Source: Stomoxys calcitrans (Eukaryota; Arthropoda; Insecta; Diptera; Muscidae). Taken from it: a stretch of DNA of 64,000 nt. Numbering within the stretch: position 1 is the first letter of the stretch; every line of letters starts with the position of its first letter. Both the position numbers and the translations under genes were made by a program. The DNA is taken from contig NC_081556.1 of the NCBI RefSeq assembly GCF_963082655.1, positions 153,757,921 to 153,821,920 on the forward strand, given 5' to 3'. Below the pieces are notes generated by a model. That model had not been told where the DNA came from. It searched no databases and saw only the letters and a program-made list of their open reading frames with translations. Shown here one piece after another: positions 32,011 to 42,834 of this stretch.

Positions 32011-34304
32011 ATCGTTGTTTTCCTTTTGTGACGTCGAAGCCTTTCTTTTTTCTTACATTTAATTTAATTTATTAAAATTTTAACTTTTTGTTATTAATTA
32101 AAGAATTTACTTTTGATTATGAAAGGATTTAAAAATAGCTTTGAGAATATCACTAATGTGAATGGATTTCACTTCGTTTAACTGAATTTTTGATTTGTTT
32201 CACATATACCTTGAGAATGAAGATTATGCCTTTGATTAAGGTGATGTAGATCTTACAATAGAAGGGGATAAGATGAAGAGGTAGGTACGGGGCAACAGAT
32301 TGGAAAGTTGCTATGGTCGAGTTCTTGCTCCTGAGGGAGGGCTATTCCTCGCCAAAAGACCAAGCGAGCATGTATTCCAACAGGTAGATTTAGTGCTTCC
32401 TCCTTTTTAGTTAGACATTAGATATTTCGTTTCTTTTTCGGGCCAAACATCCCTTTTTTCAGATAAGTCTGACATGTAAAACTTTTGTTCCCCGCGCATA
32501 CGCCATCAAGCCAGCACAGCGACAAGTGGTCAGAAAATACATGGAAATCATTGGACCAGGACAGGACATGCTGTCCAATTGCAGTTTAAGCTCAGTGATT
32601 AGAGACTTCAAGTATCTTCCCACTGTTGTACAAGAGACTAAACTGTCTTAACTGTCCAATTGCAGACTGATACTATAAACTTATTAACCTATCAAGTTTC
32701 AAAAATCGAAAGAGCAACATTTTATATAAAACTACATAGATATTTAGATTGTGACTCACTTTACTTTTTCCCAGAAATCTTTTCAGCGCAACCTAATTTT
32801 TTTAATCCATATGTCGTAGTTACTTGCTGGTTATTTTTCCCATTATAGCAAGAACTATCTCTGGCGATTTCAAATAGTTCCCACCTGAAATACAGCTTAG
32901 TTGTGCGATTTTGTGATATGAATCAATTTCAATTGAAGTTGGTCAAATTTGCGTATGCAAAATTTTTGATTTTCAAAAACAACGGACGTGACAGAAACCA
33001 CTCAGCTCGAATTACATACAAACAAAAAACATGCACAACACTGCCTACCTACAGCTGCACCAATAAAACAAGAACAACAAGCGACCAATTTCAATGGACG
33101 GACATTTGAACTTAACACCGTGAGTTTAAAAAAACGCATACACTTGTTTAACAATTTAGTTAAAACGCGTAAGCATAATCATTTTAAAATTCTAAGAATT
33201 GAAATTGGTAATATGAATAATGTGAACGAACCATAATTCGATGCGGCGGGGGCTATTCAAAATTATTTTCTTCAAGTCACTGACCGCACCAACGAGCATG
33301 GGACACCCGAAAACCTTTTTTTCCTTGATTTGTTTTTCATTGAAACATAAGCCTTGTTTTCCAAGTGAAAAATATATGAATGGGCATGGAGGTGGTGTGT
33401 TATTAATTTTATTTATTTATTTGTTATGATTATTATTTGTCAACGTTGGCGTTTTAATTGGCGTCTCAATGTAACATAAAACAATTGCTATGATTTGTTT
33501 TCTCTAAATGTCAGCCTTCTTTCTCAGAGGAGGTCTTGGCTATATAGTTGGCTGTATGGTTGGACAAACGTGTAAATATGCACGTTTCATCCGTTTAAAT
33601 GTTATGTTTTCAAAAGTTTCAATTAATTTAATTTCTTATTGTTTGTTTATTTATTTTTGTATCGCCTATTATTCTAAATTTGTTAAATTGACACAACAAT
33701 TCAGTTATTTGTACCATTACACAGAAAAGAGAGGTGTGTTCTCTCTTTACTTCTCTTCTCTCTCTTCTTTACTTCTCTCCCTCCCTGTTACGTCAATTAT
33801 GATGAATACAATGTGAAGGGGACATGGCCAGTCAATTACAGATGTTGATCATCATGTGATAATTTATATATACATGCAAATATTTCTCGTTGTACATTTA
33901 TTGGTATTTGCGTCATCATATTGTCAAAGGGGGGCCAACACAATTGGCACTTGTCCACACTCATGTGAACTACTTTGTAAAAAGACGCTAAGTGTACTTG
34001 TTGCTCTTTTATTCTATGAACATTTCCTTGAAAGCATGAATAAGAAGTTAAAATTTTTAAGATTTTTTCTATTTTCAAATGCTTATAGTATAATTATATG
34101 CAAATACAATTGGCATTGCTTATAAGCTAAAATAAATAAAAACTTAATAGAAAAGGATTTAATGTAATGATATATATACATGTATGTATGTATTTTTTAT
34201 ATAGGTTTCTTCACTTACCGCAAACAAAAATTGAAAAGGCCCCATAAACATTGAGGATGTCAATATGTGCCGATTAAAAATTTAACAAATAAAAGTAAAT
34301 GTCA
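32011..34304. other. AT-rich sequence, probably within a large Roc2 intron or upstream of it
   Basis: No exon resembling the N-terminal part of Roc2 (the FTLKKWN and CAICRVQVM blocks) was found here. A pyrimidine-rich (CTCTT)n stretch lies at about 33735-33785. Other frames are unrecognised. Confidence 0.4.
33735..33785. repeat. Pyrimidine-rich low-complexity tract
   Basis: CTCTCTTTACTTCTCTTCTCTCTCTTC and CTTCTCTCCCTCCC. Confidence 0.85.
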
Positions 34305-34547
34305 GGATTCACTGAATAAGGTTAAGGCAAGCGATCAGCCGACATAGAATTTTTATAATTTTTGGCAGTGCCTGGCATTGAGGATGTCATCTTGGTCTCT
34401 TTTTACATTCATTCTTTGTTTATATTTTCTCCCATATGATGGCATTTTCAATCTGCAGCTTTGACATCTTTAATGATGTTCATGGGGCCTATCCACTTTA
34501 TGTTTGCGCATGTGATCTAACCTTCTATTAGTGAATCCTGAGTAAAC
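34305..34547. mobile_element. TIR element with CAGGATTCACT ends
   Basis: Left end CAGGATTCACTGAATAAGG and right end CTTCTATTAGTGAATCCTG are inverted repeats. The flanks AGTAAATGT and AGTAAACGT match at eight of nine positions and could be a 9-bp target duplication. A partial second copy lies at 46588-46765. It has no coding capacity and the superfamily is uncertain. Confidence 0.6.
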
Positions 34548-34849
34548 GTAAATAAAGAATGAATGTTAAAAAGAGAAGTTCACATCCTTAATGGCAAGTA
34601 CTGTCAAAAATTCAAATAATTGTACATATGACGGATGTTCGCTTTCGGCATTCTTTATTTGTGAATCCTGAGATAAACCAATAGATAAAAACTTTACTTG
34701 TCGAAAACGAAAATTTGAAAGGTCGAAATTACTATTAATAGGTATTTAGTTTCTTTATAACAATTGATTATAATTAAAGTGTTTTCTTTTCATTTATTGT
34801 TATTCAATTAGAAAGACAACTAATGTATTCACATCTTTTTTTTTTCTAG

Positions 34850-35031
34850 ACGCTTGCTTACGCTGTCAAGCTGAAAATAAACGCGATGTTTTGGGCCGTC
34901 AAGATTGTGTTGTTGTCTGGGGTGAGTGCAATCACTCATTCCATCATTGTTGCATGTCCTTGTGGGTGAAGCAGAACAATCGTTGCCCGCTCTGTCAACA
35001 AGAATGGTCTATACAACGTATGGGCAAATAA
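34850..35031 (+). CDS. Roc2: Roc2/RBX2 RING-H2 protein, last exon (partial gene)
   Basis: The exon follows a strong polypyrimidine tract and acceptor (TTTTTTTTTTCTAG at 34836-34849). It starts in phase 1 and supplies the second and third bases of an Asp codon, then 59 codons and TAA at 35029-35031. It encodes the C-terminal RING-H2: ACLRCQAENKRDVLGRQDC, CVVVWGECNHSFHHCCMS, LWVKQNNRCPLCQQEWS and the end IQRMGK. Metal-binding Cys and His residues (CxxC, C, HxxH, CxxC) are intact. The sequence fits Roc2/RBX2 (RNF7), the RING subunit of Cullin-5 ubiquitin ligases, better than Roc1. The exon or exons encoding the N-terminus and the CAICRVQ block were not found in this window, so a long intron or a start beyond the left edge is likely. 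Splice and reading frame look functional. Confidence 0.9.
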
Positions 35032-35052
35032 TATTGCCCATACCCAACATAC

Positions 35053-35058
35053 AATAAA
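35053..35058 (+). promoter_or_regulatory. Polyadenylation signal AATAAA of Roc2
   Basis: AATAAA lies 22 bp after the stop codon, followed by a GTTCTGC context. A very short 3' UTR is implied if it is used. Confidence 0.55.
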
Positions 35059-35324
35059 GTTCTGCAAGTCCGGAAATCTGAAGATCTTGCCTGCTCCAAG
35101 CTATTTATTAAGTTAATGTTTCCAAAAACTCATTATGTTTAACATCCGGTCATTTTTAATTTAAATATTCATGCATTTGTGAGACCAACATAAAATATAA
35201 TAAAAAAAACGATCTCTGCAATCTTTTATATAAAAACATGTCAGGTATGTATGAAATAATAACAATAAGAAAGAACGAGTTAAGATCGGCCAGGCTGAAA
35301 CATCCACCATAGATTCTATCAACA
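35059..35324. other. AT-rich sequence after Roc2
   Basis: Further ATAAAATATAATAAAA words are present that could also act in 3'-end formation. Nothing else seen. Confidence 0.4.
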
Positions 35325-35740
35325 AACCAAGTAAAAACCTATAAAGTTCGGACTGTTTGAAATTTGGATGCCCTCCACTACGGATTTATATATATATTAA
35401 TCACATTTCGTCAATATCCGATGGATAGTTCTCTTTTTACGATAAAGCAGTGTGTCGCAATATGGGTTGATCTAGATCAAAATCGATAGGAAGTCGGGGG
35501 GTCTAATTCACTGTTCCAAAATTCACTTAAATGGGGCAGTAAATGGTCCTTGTATTTGTTGAAGACCAAAAGTCGGGAGTTCAGCTTATATGTAAGTTAT
35601 ATCCAAATATGGTTTGAGGTGCACCATAATTTAACTCACTGTACCCAGTTTCGTCAAAATCGGATAATGAATGCGCGTCATGGGCCCAAGAACAGCCATA
35701 TCCAAATATACTCAAATCTTAGACCTCAGACCTTAAATCC
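35325..35740 (-). mobile_element. Degenerate mini-me family A copy
   Basis: AAGTAAAAACCTATAAAGTTCGGACTGTTTGAAATTTGGATGCCCTCCAC is a decayed head. CACATTTCGTCAATATCCG and AAGTCGGGAGTTCAGCTTATATG...ATATCCAAATATGG are decayed units. The (GTCY)n end is absent. Confidence 0.65.
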
Positions 35741-35786
35741 TTAAATCCTAGGAACTACTCTACACATTCCAGGTATACTGAAATCT

Positions 35787-36170
35787 GTGGGTATGCCTAT
35801 AGCGACATGTAAGTTAAGTTTTCAAGACCAGAACCGAAGGACAACGAATGATAGATGGTCACAAAGAGAGGTCTGTGAGCATTTCAAAACTATGTGGCCT
35901 AATCTAGGCTTGAAGAGGTCTACTGCTTTGCTCTCATTAGTTATAACAGACGTCTCAGTCATTGTGTCCGCCATGACAGGTCACTGTCTAAACGGACACA
36001 ATGGGCCTTTCTTACGGCCCTACGCTCCGACATAAATCTTGGCGTCATCCTTTTCTATCCTATTTCCTGGTGTCTGCAAAATTGGCTGAATGAATCCGCT
36101 ATTGAAGACAGTAAAGGGAGAATCGTGCAGGCTAATCTCTCTTGTCTCGCCAATAGCTAAAACACTTGAA
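35787..36170 (+). pseudogene. Non-LTR retrotransposon ORF2 fragments
   Basis: The frame from 35787 contains RRTTNDRWSQREVCEHFKTM, WPNLGLKRSTALLSL and TDVSVIVSAMTGHCL. The TGHCL block is typical of the region after the RNase H domain of RNase-H-bearing fly non-LTR elements. About 50 bp on, another piece reads LLKTVKGESCRLISLVSPIAKTLESLL, which matches the RT fingers motif (SYRPISLL) of a second element. Stops interrupt both. The clade (R1/LOA/jockey side) cannot be fixed. Confidence 0.65.
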
Positions 36171-36415
36171 TCACTTCTTTCCACGAGTGTCGCCGTCATG
36201 ATCCGAACCAGTCCAAACCTTGGTCCTCGTGGATGCTGACATATTCAAGGGTTTTGTTAAATTTGAGGCATCGCCGACACATCTCTCCTATTGAGGCTGA
36301 AACGTTAATAATGAATTTTTTGTGTGAATCTCTCAGAATATGTTTGATAATAATCGCCTAGCAAATAAATTCAATACAATACACATTTAAATTATTATTG
36401 TCAAAATGCACTACA
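36171..36415. other. Spacer, nothing certain
   Basis: Possible continued retroelement decay, followed by AT-rich sequence. Confidence 0.35.
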
Positions 36416-37690
36416 AACCCAGTAAGGAAACGCAAAAGTCGGGCGAACCCTTCACCACCTGATGTACGTAATACATTTTACATGTGGAATTTTTCTCGAA
36501 ATCTAGGCAGACTTTAATTTAGATACCTATTGAAATATCAAATACAACTTTGTAAGATTTTCTACGACAGGACAACAAATTTGGATTTCCACATCCTTAA
36601 AAGGCCATATCGGATAAAAGTTTATATGGGAGTTACATCGAAACCTGTCCCAATTTTGATGACACGTACTGGGACGTCAAATAGAGCATCTCACGTCCTA
36701 TATTGTGGCTTTGACTGTCTTAAAAGTCCATATCGGATAAAATATATGCATTGGAGCTATATCTAAATCAGGATTGATTTTAATGAAATTTTGCGCACGT
36801 ATCGGAACGTCAAATAAAACGTCTCATTCTAAATCGGACGAAAATTGTGGTTTCTACAGGCTAAAGTCTATTTCGGATGAAAGATAAATCGGGGACCTAT
36901 GTATATCTAAATCGAAACCGAATTTTATGAAATTTTGCACACTTATTAAGACGACAAATAAAACACCTCGTACTACATCTTGTTAAGATCGGACTAAAAT
37001 AGTGGCTTCTACAACCATATCGGACAAAAGATACAGACCGATTTATATGAAATTTTGCACTCGCATTGGGACTTTAAATTAAGCAACTCAAGCTAAATTT
37101 TGCAGAAATCGCGCCAAAATTGTGCCTACTACAGCCTTTAAAGTCCAAATCGGATTGAAGATATATATGGGAGGTATATCTAAATCTGAACCGATTTTAA
37201 TGAAATTAAAGTCCTCAAATAAAGCACCCCGTGCCAAATTTGGTAAAGATCCGACCAAAATTGTGGCTGCTACAGCCTTAAAACTCCATATCGGATAAAA
37301 GATATTTATGGGAGCCATATCTAAATTTGAACCGATTTTTATGAAATTTTGCAGTCGTATTGAAACTTCAAAGAAAACACTTTTTGCACACACATAAGGA
37401 CGTCAAATAAAACACCCTATGCCAAATTTCGTTCAAAATAGTCCTTGGGCCAAAAAAGAGACTTATGCAAAATTTCATGGCAATCGGACAATAAATGCGG
37501 CCTGTAACTTGATCACAAGAATACATGGACAGACAGACGGACATAGCTAAATCGAATCAGGAAGTGATTCTAAGCCTATCGGTATACTTATCAATGGTAT
37601 AAAGCTATTCTCCTTCTAAGCGTTGCAAATAAATACACAAAGTTATAATACCCTGTACCACAGTGGTGGTGTAGGCTATAAAAATGGTGA
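36416..37690 (-). mobile_element. mini-me family C, long copy with tandem units
   Basis: Head: CCAGTAAGGAAACGCAAAAGTCGGGCGAACCC. Then five or more units of about 110-130 bp with CATATCGGATAAAAGATATTTATGGGAGCCATATCTAAATTTGAACCGATTTTTATGAAATTTTGC. End: GACAGACAGACGGACATAGCTAAATCGAATCAGGAAGTG, CGGTATACTTATCAATGGTATAAAGC, TTCTAAGCGTTGCAAATAAATACACAAAGTTATAATACCCTG. ATCGG...CCGAT arms frame a TATATGGGAGCTATAT centre in each unit, as in families A and B. Confidence 0.82.
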
Positions 37691-37965
37691 CGAAGATAAT
37701 GCGAAAACATTCCATAAAAGTGGTACTGAGTTCTATGAGAAAAATAGCAGCGACATGTCGCTGCATCAGGATAAATTTCGCACAATTTTAATTGAAAATG
37801 TTATCAAATGCTTACGAGATGGGCCGAATCAACTCTGCTTCCATACCGTTGTCTTTGTTGCGTGATGTTGTTTGACTTTTGTTAGTGTTCTGAATGAATG
37901 CAAAGAGTCCGTCGGATTTCGCAATAATTTAATAGGCATTTTCGCTGTGAATGAAGTCAGTACTA
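37691..37965 (+). repeat. Dispersed repeat J
   Basis: The block from TGGTGACGAAGATAATGCG through GCAGCGACATGTCGCTGCATCAGG to GGCATTTTCGCTGTGAATGAAG matches the reverse complement of 45860-46075 (ACTTCATTCACAGCGAAAATGC, GATGCAGCGACATGTCGCTACTATT). It contains the palindrome AGCGACATGTCGCT. No coding capacity recognised. Confidence 0.65.
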
Positions 37966-38510
37966 GGCTTAACTGAAAAATCGTTAAATTGAAATACAAA
38001 CTTAGTCCAAAAAAGTTACAATGTTATGGGGTTTTCCGGACTTTGCATAATAAGCGGATTCGACTGTACAGAAAATTGTACGATCACTAATATTCGAATC
38101 GGATGAGTTCGTAAAGAAGAAAGCAGTATGAACTGGGCTGTTATTGCAGCATACACCTAAATCAGCATTTTAAGGTGGTGTCAGACGATATCTATTCTTA
38201 TTTGCATACAAAACATGTGGATACAGAAAGTGACAGGTCATAAGACAAATATGTAGATGTCGCGTAATAGCACCTTTATGGATAGCTAACCGCCGCCTAG
38301 AGACGGAGATCATTAATGACATTCTTGGAGTCCATCCGCCACCCATAGCATCTGATGAAGTTAAACTTCCTTAACAAGCCATAAAATAATTTGCTGACCC
38401 TCTTTTTTTATTCTACATTTTCTCACAAGCCAATCCAAATTTTGCATAAAGTGTAAACGTTAAATAAAAACTAAACTGACAAAAACTCTTCAATTTGGCA
38501 AAAACGTACT
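37966..38510. other. Spacer upstream of tRNA-Met
   Basis: No gene recognised. Confidence 0.4.
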
Positions 38511-38582
38511 GCCCCGGGTGAGGCTCGAACTCACGACCTTAAGATTATGAGACTTACGCGCTGCCTACTGCGCCACCGAGGC
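38511..38582 (-). tRNA. tRNA-Met (anticodon CAT), elongator type
   Basis: Minus-strand 72-nt cloverleaf: acceptor GCCTCGG against CCGGGGC with discriminator A, D-arm GGCGCAGTAGGCAGCGC, anticodon loop CTCATAA, T-arm CCTGAGTTCGAGCCTCA-like. The Pol III boxes are intact. The acceptor does not fit initiator tRNA (no AGC/GCT type stem), so elongator Met is the better call. Confidence 0.93.
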
Positions 38583-39150
38583 TATACAAGGTTTGAACGC
38601 TTAGTTGCAAATCAACAAAGAGCACACAAATGAGTGCTGGGAAGCGAAAGCAGAACATTTCAGTATCTTAACAGCAACTCATGTGGGCGCAACAGTATTT
38701 CTAGAAAAGCGTAATAACTCAAAAAAAAAAAACAAAATTAGAAAAGTTAACGGAGGAAAATCACAAGGAACAAAAAAATATGATGGATGTAACACATTTC
38801 TTATTTGACTCATGTACATAAATGTTTCTTATCAAATACCAGAGATAGAGCTCTTAAAGAGGGCATGACAAGGGTAATCCAATTAGAATATTTGCCATAA
38901 AACACTTTTTTGAAGGGGTAACCCTGTGTACACCATCCTACTCACACATCTAAACGCACCCTGTTATTTATAGTCTTTGGCTTTATTACTATTGGCTATA
39001 CGTTGAAGATGCGTCACTCATGGATGATGTAAATTAATGTTTGTTTTTCAATTAATTTACTTCAAGAATATTTTAAATTCATATTTTTAAAACTTCATCA
39101 AATATGGTTAAGTAGTTTGTATGAACTATTGTGGCAGCGTTTCGCAACAT
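38583..39150. other. Spacer between tRNA genes
   Basis: A 67-codon lysine-rich frame at 38605-38808 has no recognisable similarity. Confidence 0.35.
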
Positions 39151-39223
39151 GTCCCTTTGGCGCAGAGGATAGCGCGTTGGACTTCTAATCCAAAGGTCGC
39201 GGGTTCGATCCCCGCAAGGGATG
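39151..39223 (+). tRNA. tRNA-Arg (anticodon TCT), copy 1
   Basis: 73-nt cloverleaf: GTCCCTT acceptor against AAGGGAT with discriminator G, D-arm GGCGCAGAGGATAGCGC, anticodon loop ACTTCTAATCC with TCT, T-arm CGCGGGTTCGATCCCCGC. Internal boxes A and B are intact. Nearly identical copies follow at 39814, 42762 and 43596. Confidence 0.95.
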
Positions 39224-39813
39224 AGTCTTAGTAAGATTAGTTACTGTAATGGGAACTGATGTTTTTTAAAGGAAACCGTTAAATGGGGTTAGTGTTTAGA
39301 AGTGGAGTAAAAGTAATCTAATAAGAATAAATCATCTGTCGATCAAAATAAAATTTGTTGAATAATAAACGGGAGGGTATTTTATTAGCACAAACTGTAA
39401 GAAATGAAAACTTATATTTTGACATACTCTGTCATTAATATACTAATGCCTCTATGATCCTTGATATGAATATATATAATTTGAAATTACCTAGCTCTAT
39501 ATCGAAATTCCCTTACAATAGGGCGACACATTTTAAATAGATTTAAAAGATAATGAAATATGTACACAGCTGCAAAGGAAAAACCTCTTTAAAATTTACT
39601 ACATATTGCTACCACAAATAAATAGTAAATATTATTCATAACAAATACGTAAGAACACAGTATTTAAGGTATAATTGTTCAATTATTTTTAAAATTTGAT
39701 ATTTGGCTAATGTCATCATTTTGAGTTAATGTTCGAATTTTAGAAACTGACCTAAATTTTGACCCATTTTTGACATTATGGCCTGTGTTGCACTGACCAT
39801 GTTAGCGATAACT
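39224..39813. other. AT-rich spacer between tRNA-Arg copies
   Basis: No features. The flanks of the copies do not resemble each other, except just beside the genes (GCGATAACTG and CAACTG words). Confidence 0.4.
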
Positions 39814-39886
39814 GTCCCTTTGGCGCAGTGGATAGCGCGTTGGACTTCTAATCCAAAGGTCGCGGGTTCGATCCCCGCAAGGGATG
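39814..39886 (+). tRNA. tRNA-Arg (anticodon TCT), copy 2
   Basis: Same gene as copy 1 with one D-loop difference (GCGCAGTGGATAGC instead of GCGCAGAGGATAGC). The TCT anticodon and both stems are intact. A T-run follows about 20 bp later (TTTTTTTTG). Confidence 0.95.
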
Positions 39887-40084
39887 AGAGTACACTAGTA
39901 TTTTTAGTTTTTTTTTGTTATACAGGAACAAAGACTGAGCAAGTAATATATGTAGTTGTAATAGAGATGTGCATGTGAGCGATTTTTCACTCACGCTCAC
40001 GAGAGAAATTGTTACTCACGCACTACTCACAAGACTAATAGAGTTCAAAGCAATATTAGAAACCAGTAGTTAGCAACACAAGCC
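39887..40084. other. Spacer
   Basis: Nothing recognised. Confidence 0.4.
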
Positions 40085-40325
40085 ATCAACCAAGATATAT
40101 TCATTTACAGGTAGCGGCAGTTGCCCAACAACAAAATATTGTGTATACTATGTGTCAAAATCAGTGATAAGTGCAACTCTGACTCGCGCCATTTTTCGTT
40201 GTTTGTGTGTGGTATGTTTTTTTAACTATAATACAGACTCACAACCAAAATTCGTTGACAGATAGTGCACTACGCGAGAAAAAAAGTACTCAGGTACACT
40301 ACCTGGTAATCATGTCATGGCATCA
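40085..40325 (+). repeat. Dispersed repeat K, copy 1
   Basis: TTTACAGGTAGCGGCAGTTGCCCAACAACAAAATATTG, CGCGCCATTTTTCGTTGTTTGTGTG, TCGTTGACAGATAGTGCACT and CACTACCTGGTAATCATGTCATG recur at 46240-46510 and, inverted, at 45265-45495. The family is not known to me. Confidence 0.7.
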
Positions 40326-40734
40326 ATCAACATCGTAAGATTCAGAAGGCCACATGCTCGTCCACCTATAAAACAACGAGAAACCAAATTGATCATGTTA
40401 TGATCAGTGTAGCCGCTTTTGGTAGGTTCCTACCAAAATTGGGAGGCTTTTTTCCTTGGTAGGTTGGTAGGCAGACCTCAAGTTTAGGTAGGTTTTTCAA
40501 CATAAAAATACTTAATTAATAACTGAAACAATCACCGTGGATGAGTCAACATTTTTTAACTTTTTATCGTTTCTATGTATTCAATATGAGTGTAGAATAA
40601 AACCATGGGTGTCCGAGGACCTAATACTGTCTCACTGTAACTGATACGAGTGTCAAGGGATCTGTTCTAATATTCTTAAATTGTTGGTATTAATTGCGGC
40701 TTTGAACATTCAATGACTTCAATCGGAAAATGGA
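40326..40734. other. Spacer
   Basis: A GGTAGG-rich stretch (TTGGTAGGTTCCTACC, 40420-40500) forms a short palindrome AGGTTCCTACC. No gene. Confidence 0.35.
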
Positions 40735-41135
40735 TTATAGATCTGCTCCTTACTCTGTCCATGCAATGGACTGTTACGGCGAAAGTGGGTCGTAAATGCG
40801 CTTTTAAGGGCTCAAGACCTTAAACCGGGAGATCACTTTATACGGCACAGTCGTTCATTGAAATCGGGGCAAAAACGGCTTTAATGAAATTAAAAAATTA
40901 TAACATGAGATTGGTATAAAGGGTGCTATATCAAGATATAGGCCATCTTTGAACTATGCGTATTATTTTAAAAGACTGTAGAGTGATTTTAACAGACTGA
41001 CGGACGAAAATGGCTGGATTGTCTACGTATATTACGGCGATCTAGTATACATATGTACTTTGTAGGGTTGAAAATGTTTAATGTGATGTGTTGCAAATGG
41101 AATGACAACAAGGTCGATTCCTTGGCGGTGGATAT
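40735..41135 (-). mobile_element. mini-me family A, decayed
   Basis: GGTCGTAAATGCGCTTTTAAGGGCTCAAGACCTTAAACCGGGAGATC, a (GTCY)n remnant GACTGACGGACGAAAATGGCTGGATTG, and an end CTTGGCGGTGGATATAAAAAC. Confidence 0.65.
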
Positions 41136-41224
41136 AAAAACAAAGTCAATTTTTGGCTTGTAGAACATTTGGTAGGTTTGGTGGGATTTTTCTTAAATTT
41201 CAGTAGAAAATAATTTTCTTGAGT

Positions 41225-41620
41225 GGCAACACTGGTTATTATATATGGGAAGAAATTCAACAAGCGTGAATTTTTGGAACCCATGGTATGATCATGAGTG
41301 CCCAAGAGCTAGTAAATCCAGGATTGAGGCATACAAAGCAATACTATAGTCTATAACAGCGCAAAAAAGGAGAGATGAAATAGGTCTACTCCACAGGTAG
41401 ATAAAAGATCGAGATATTTAGCCATTTAGTCACAAAATTCTGCCATATAATTGAAAACAAAGCGATGCAGACACATCTTCCTGTAAATACAAAGAAGAAA
41501 ATGCTGTAAAAGATACAGATATTGCGCTACGGATATGAGTAGAACATTTTCCAGCTGCTGGTATCCAACAATGGCGGCGACGAGGGTAACCCAGAACCAA
41601 ATTAGGTGCCGTGCTTTTTC
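41225..41620 (+). pseudogene. Non-LTR retrotransposon linker-region fragment
   Basis: The frame reads NPWYDHECPRASKSRIEAYK, AIL, TAQKRRDE, and further on VEHFPAAGIQQW-like text. The motif W-Y/W-D-x-E-C followed by YK and a basic stretch ending in an EHF is the link between endonuclease and reverse transcriptase in RTE/jockey-type fly elements. Stops and shifts are frequent, so it is a dead fragment. No RT motif is left. Confidence 0.5.
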
Positions 41621-41649
41621 GCTCAGCAGCTTGCGCTCTTTTGGTGAGT

Positions 41650-42110
41650 GTGACCTTTATCGGGAGATAGGTCTTTATGGTAGCTATATCTAAATATGGA
41701 CCGATCTAATCCATATTTAGGTCAGATGTCGGGAGGCTTAAAATAACCCACTGTTGCAAATTTCAGCGAAATCGGCTAATGAATAAAGCTTTTATGGTGT
41801 TCAGACCCTTAATCGGGAGATCCATCTATATGCTAGCTATTTCCAAATATGATCCGATTTGGACCGTTCAAGAACTTAACCAGCGTGCATCAAAAAGATG
41901 TTTTTCTGTGCCAAATTTCAGCTCAATATCTCAATTTTTGAAGGCTCTAAAGTGATTACAACAGACGGACGGACAGGCACACGGACATCGTTAAATTCGC
42001 TTAGAATTTTACGACGATCCGAAATATATATACTTTGTAGGGTTGGAAATTGATATTGCAAACGGAATGACTAAATGAATATACCCCCTATCCTACGGTG
42101 GTGGGTATAA
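41650..42110 (-). mobile_element. mini-me family A copy
   Basis: TATCGGGAGATAGGTCTTTATGGTAGCTATATCTAAATATGGACCGATC, AACAGACGGACGGACAGGCACACGGACATCG, ACGACGATCCGAAATATATATACTTTG and CCTACGGTGGTGGGTATAATA mark the internal units and the 5' end. The GGCCGGGCC head is not present. Confidence 0.78.
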
Positions 42111-42239
42111 TACCATATTTGAAGTTAAGTTTCATAAAAAATTATTTCGGCGTTGGTTGCATCGCAATTTCGCGTGTCAAGCTTAATATTTTTAGTCGTG
42201 CCCTACACATCCAAAATAATACCCACTGCAACTATAAAC

Positions 42240-42685
42240 AAAACAAGTTAGGACGGGCTTAAGTCGGGCGAAGCCCACCTTTTGATACCCACCACAATGG
42301 ATATTCAGGCTAAGTCGTTGAATTTAAAATTTGCTTAAATTTGATATGTAGAATTTTGATCAAAATTCGTACATATTGTACGAGCCATAGAGTAAATGGT
42401 TGTATACATTTTTACGAAGATCTTTTGATAAATGCGTAGCAAAGGCCTTAAAAGTCAAAATCGGGAGATGAATATATAAGGAAGCTAAAACTGAACAAAT
42501 TTCTATGAAATTCATCAGTTATCCGAAGAAGAGAAACCTTTGTGCCAAACTTTGTGAAGGTCGTTTAATAAATTACTAAATTATTGGGTATTATTCAAAA
42601 TCATACGAAATTAAATGGGAGCTATAGCTAAATCTGAACCGATTTCTATGAATTCAATAGCAGACCCGCGAGTCATAAGAAAACT
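42240..42685 (-). mobile_element. mini-me family C or intermediate copy
   Basis: ACAAGTTAGGACGGGCTTAAGTCGGGCGAAGCCCACCTTTTGATACCCACCACAATGG at the left combines a GGGC...GCCC palindrome with the TACCCACCAC motif of family A. The interior has AAAGTCAAAATCGGGAGATG and TTAAATGGGAGCTATAGCTAAATCTGAACCGATTTCTATG. It bridges the families. The other end is missing. Confidence 0.65.
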
Positions 42686-42761
42686 ACAAACATTCGTAAA
42701 TTAATGCCTGCTAGAACTTTATAAACGTGTTGTGATTTCTAAACTAAACTTTTAATTACGC

Positions 42762-42834
42762 GTCCCTTTGGCGCAGAGGATAGCGCGTTGGACTTCTAAT
42801 CCAAAGGTCGTGGGTTCGATCCCCACAAGGGATG
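42762..42834 (+). tRNA. tRNA-Arg (anticodon TCT), copy 3 with compensated T-stem
   Basis: Same as copy 1, except that the T-stem reads CGTGGGTTCGATCCCCAC instead of CGCGGGTTCGATCCCCGC. One base is changed on each side and pairing is kept (C-G replaced by T-A). The anticodon and the acceptor are unchanged, so it is expected to be functional. Confidence 0.94.

Noticed and set aside
33741..33816. Serine/leucine-rich frame end as a signal peptide
   Set aside because: It is a translation of the CT-rich tract only.
34850..35031. Processed retrocopy of Roc2
   Set aside because: The match starts exactly at a splice acceptor with a polypyrimidine tract and lacks upstream coding sequence and a poly(A) tail, so a genuine last exon is more likely.
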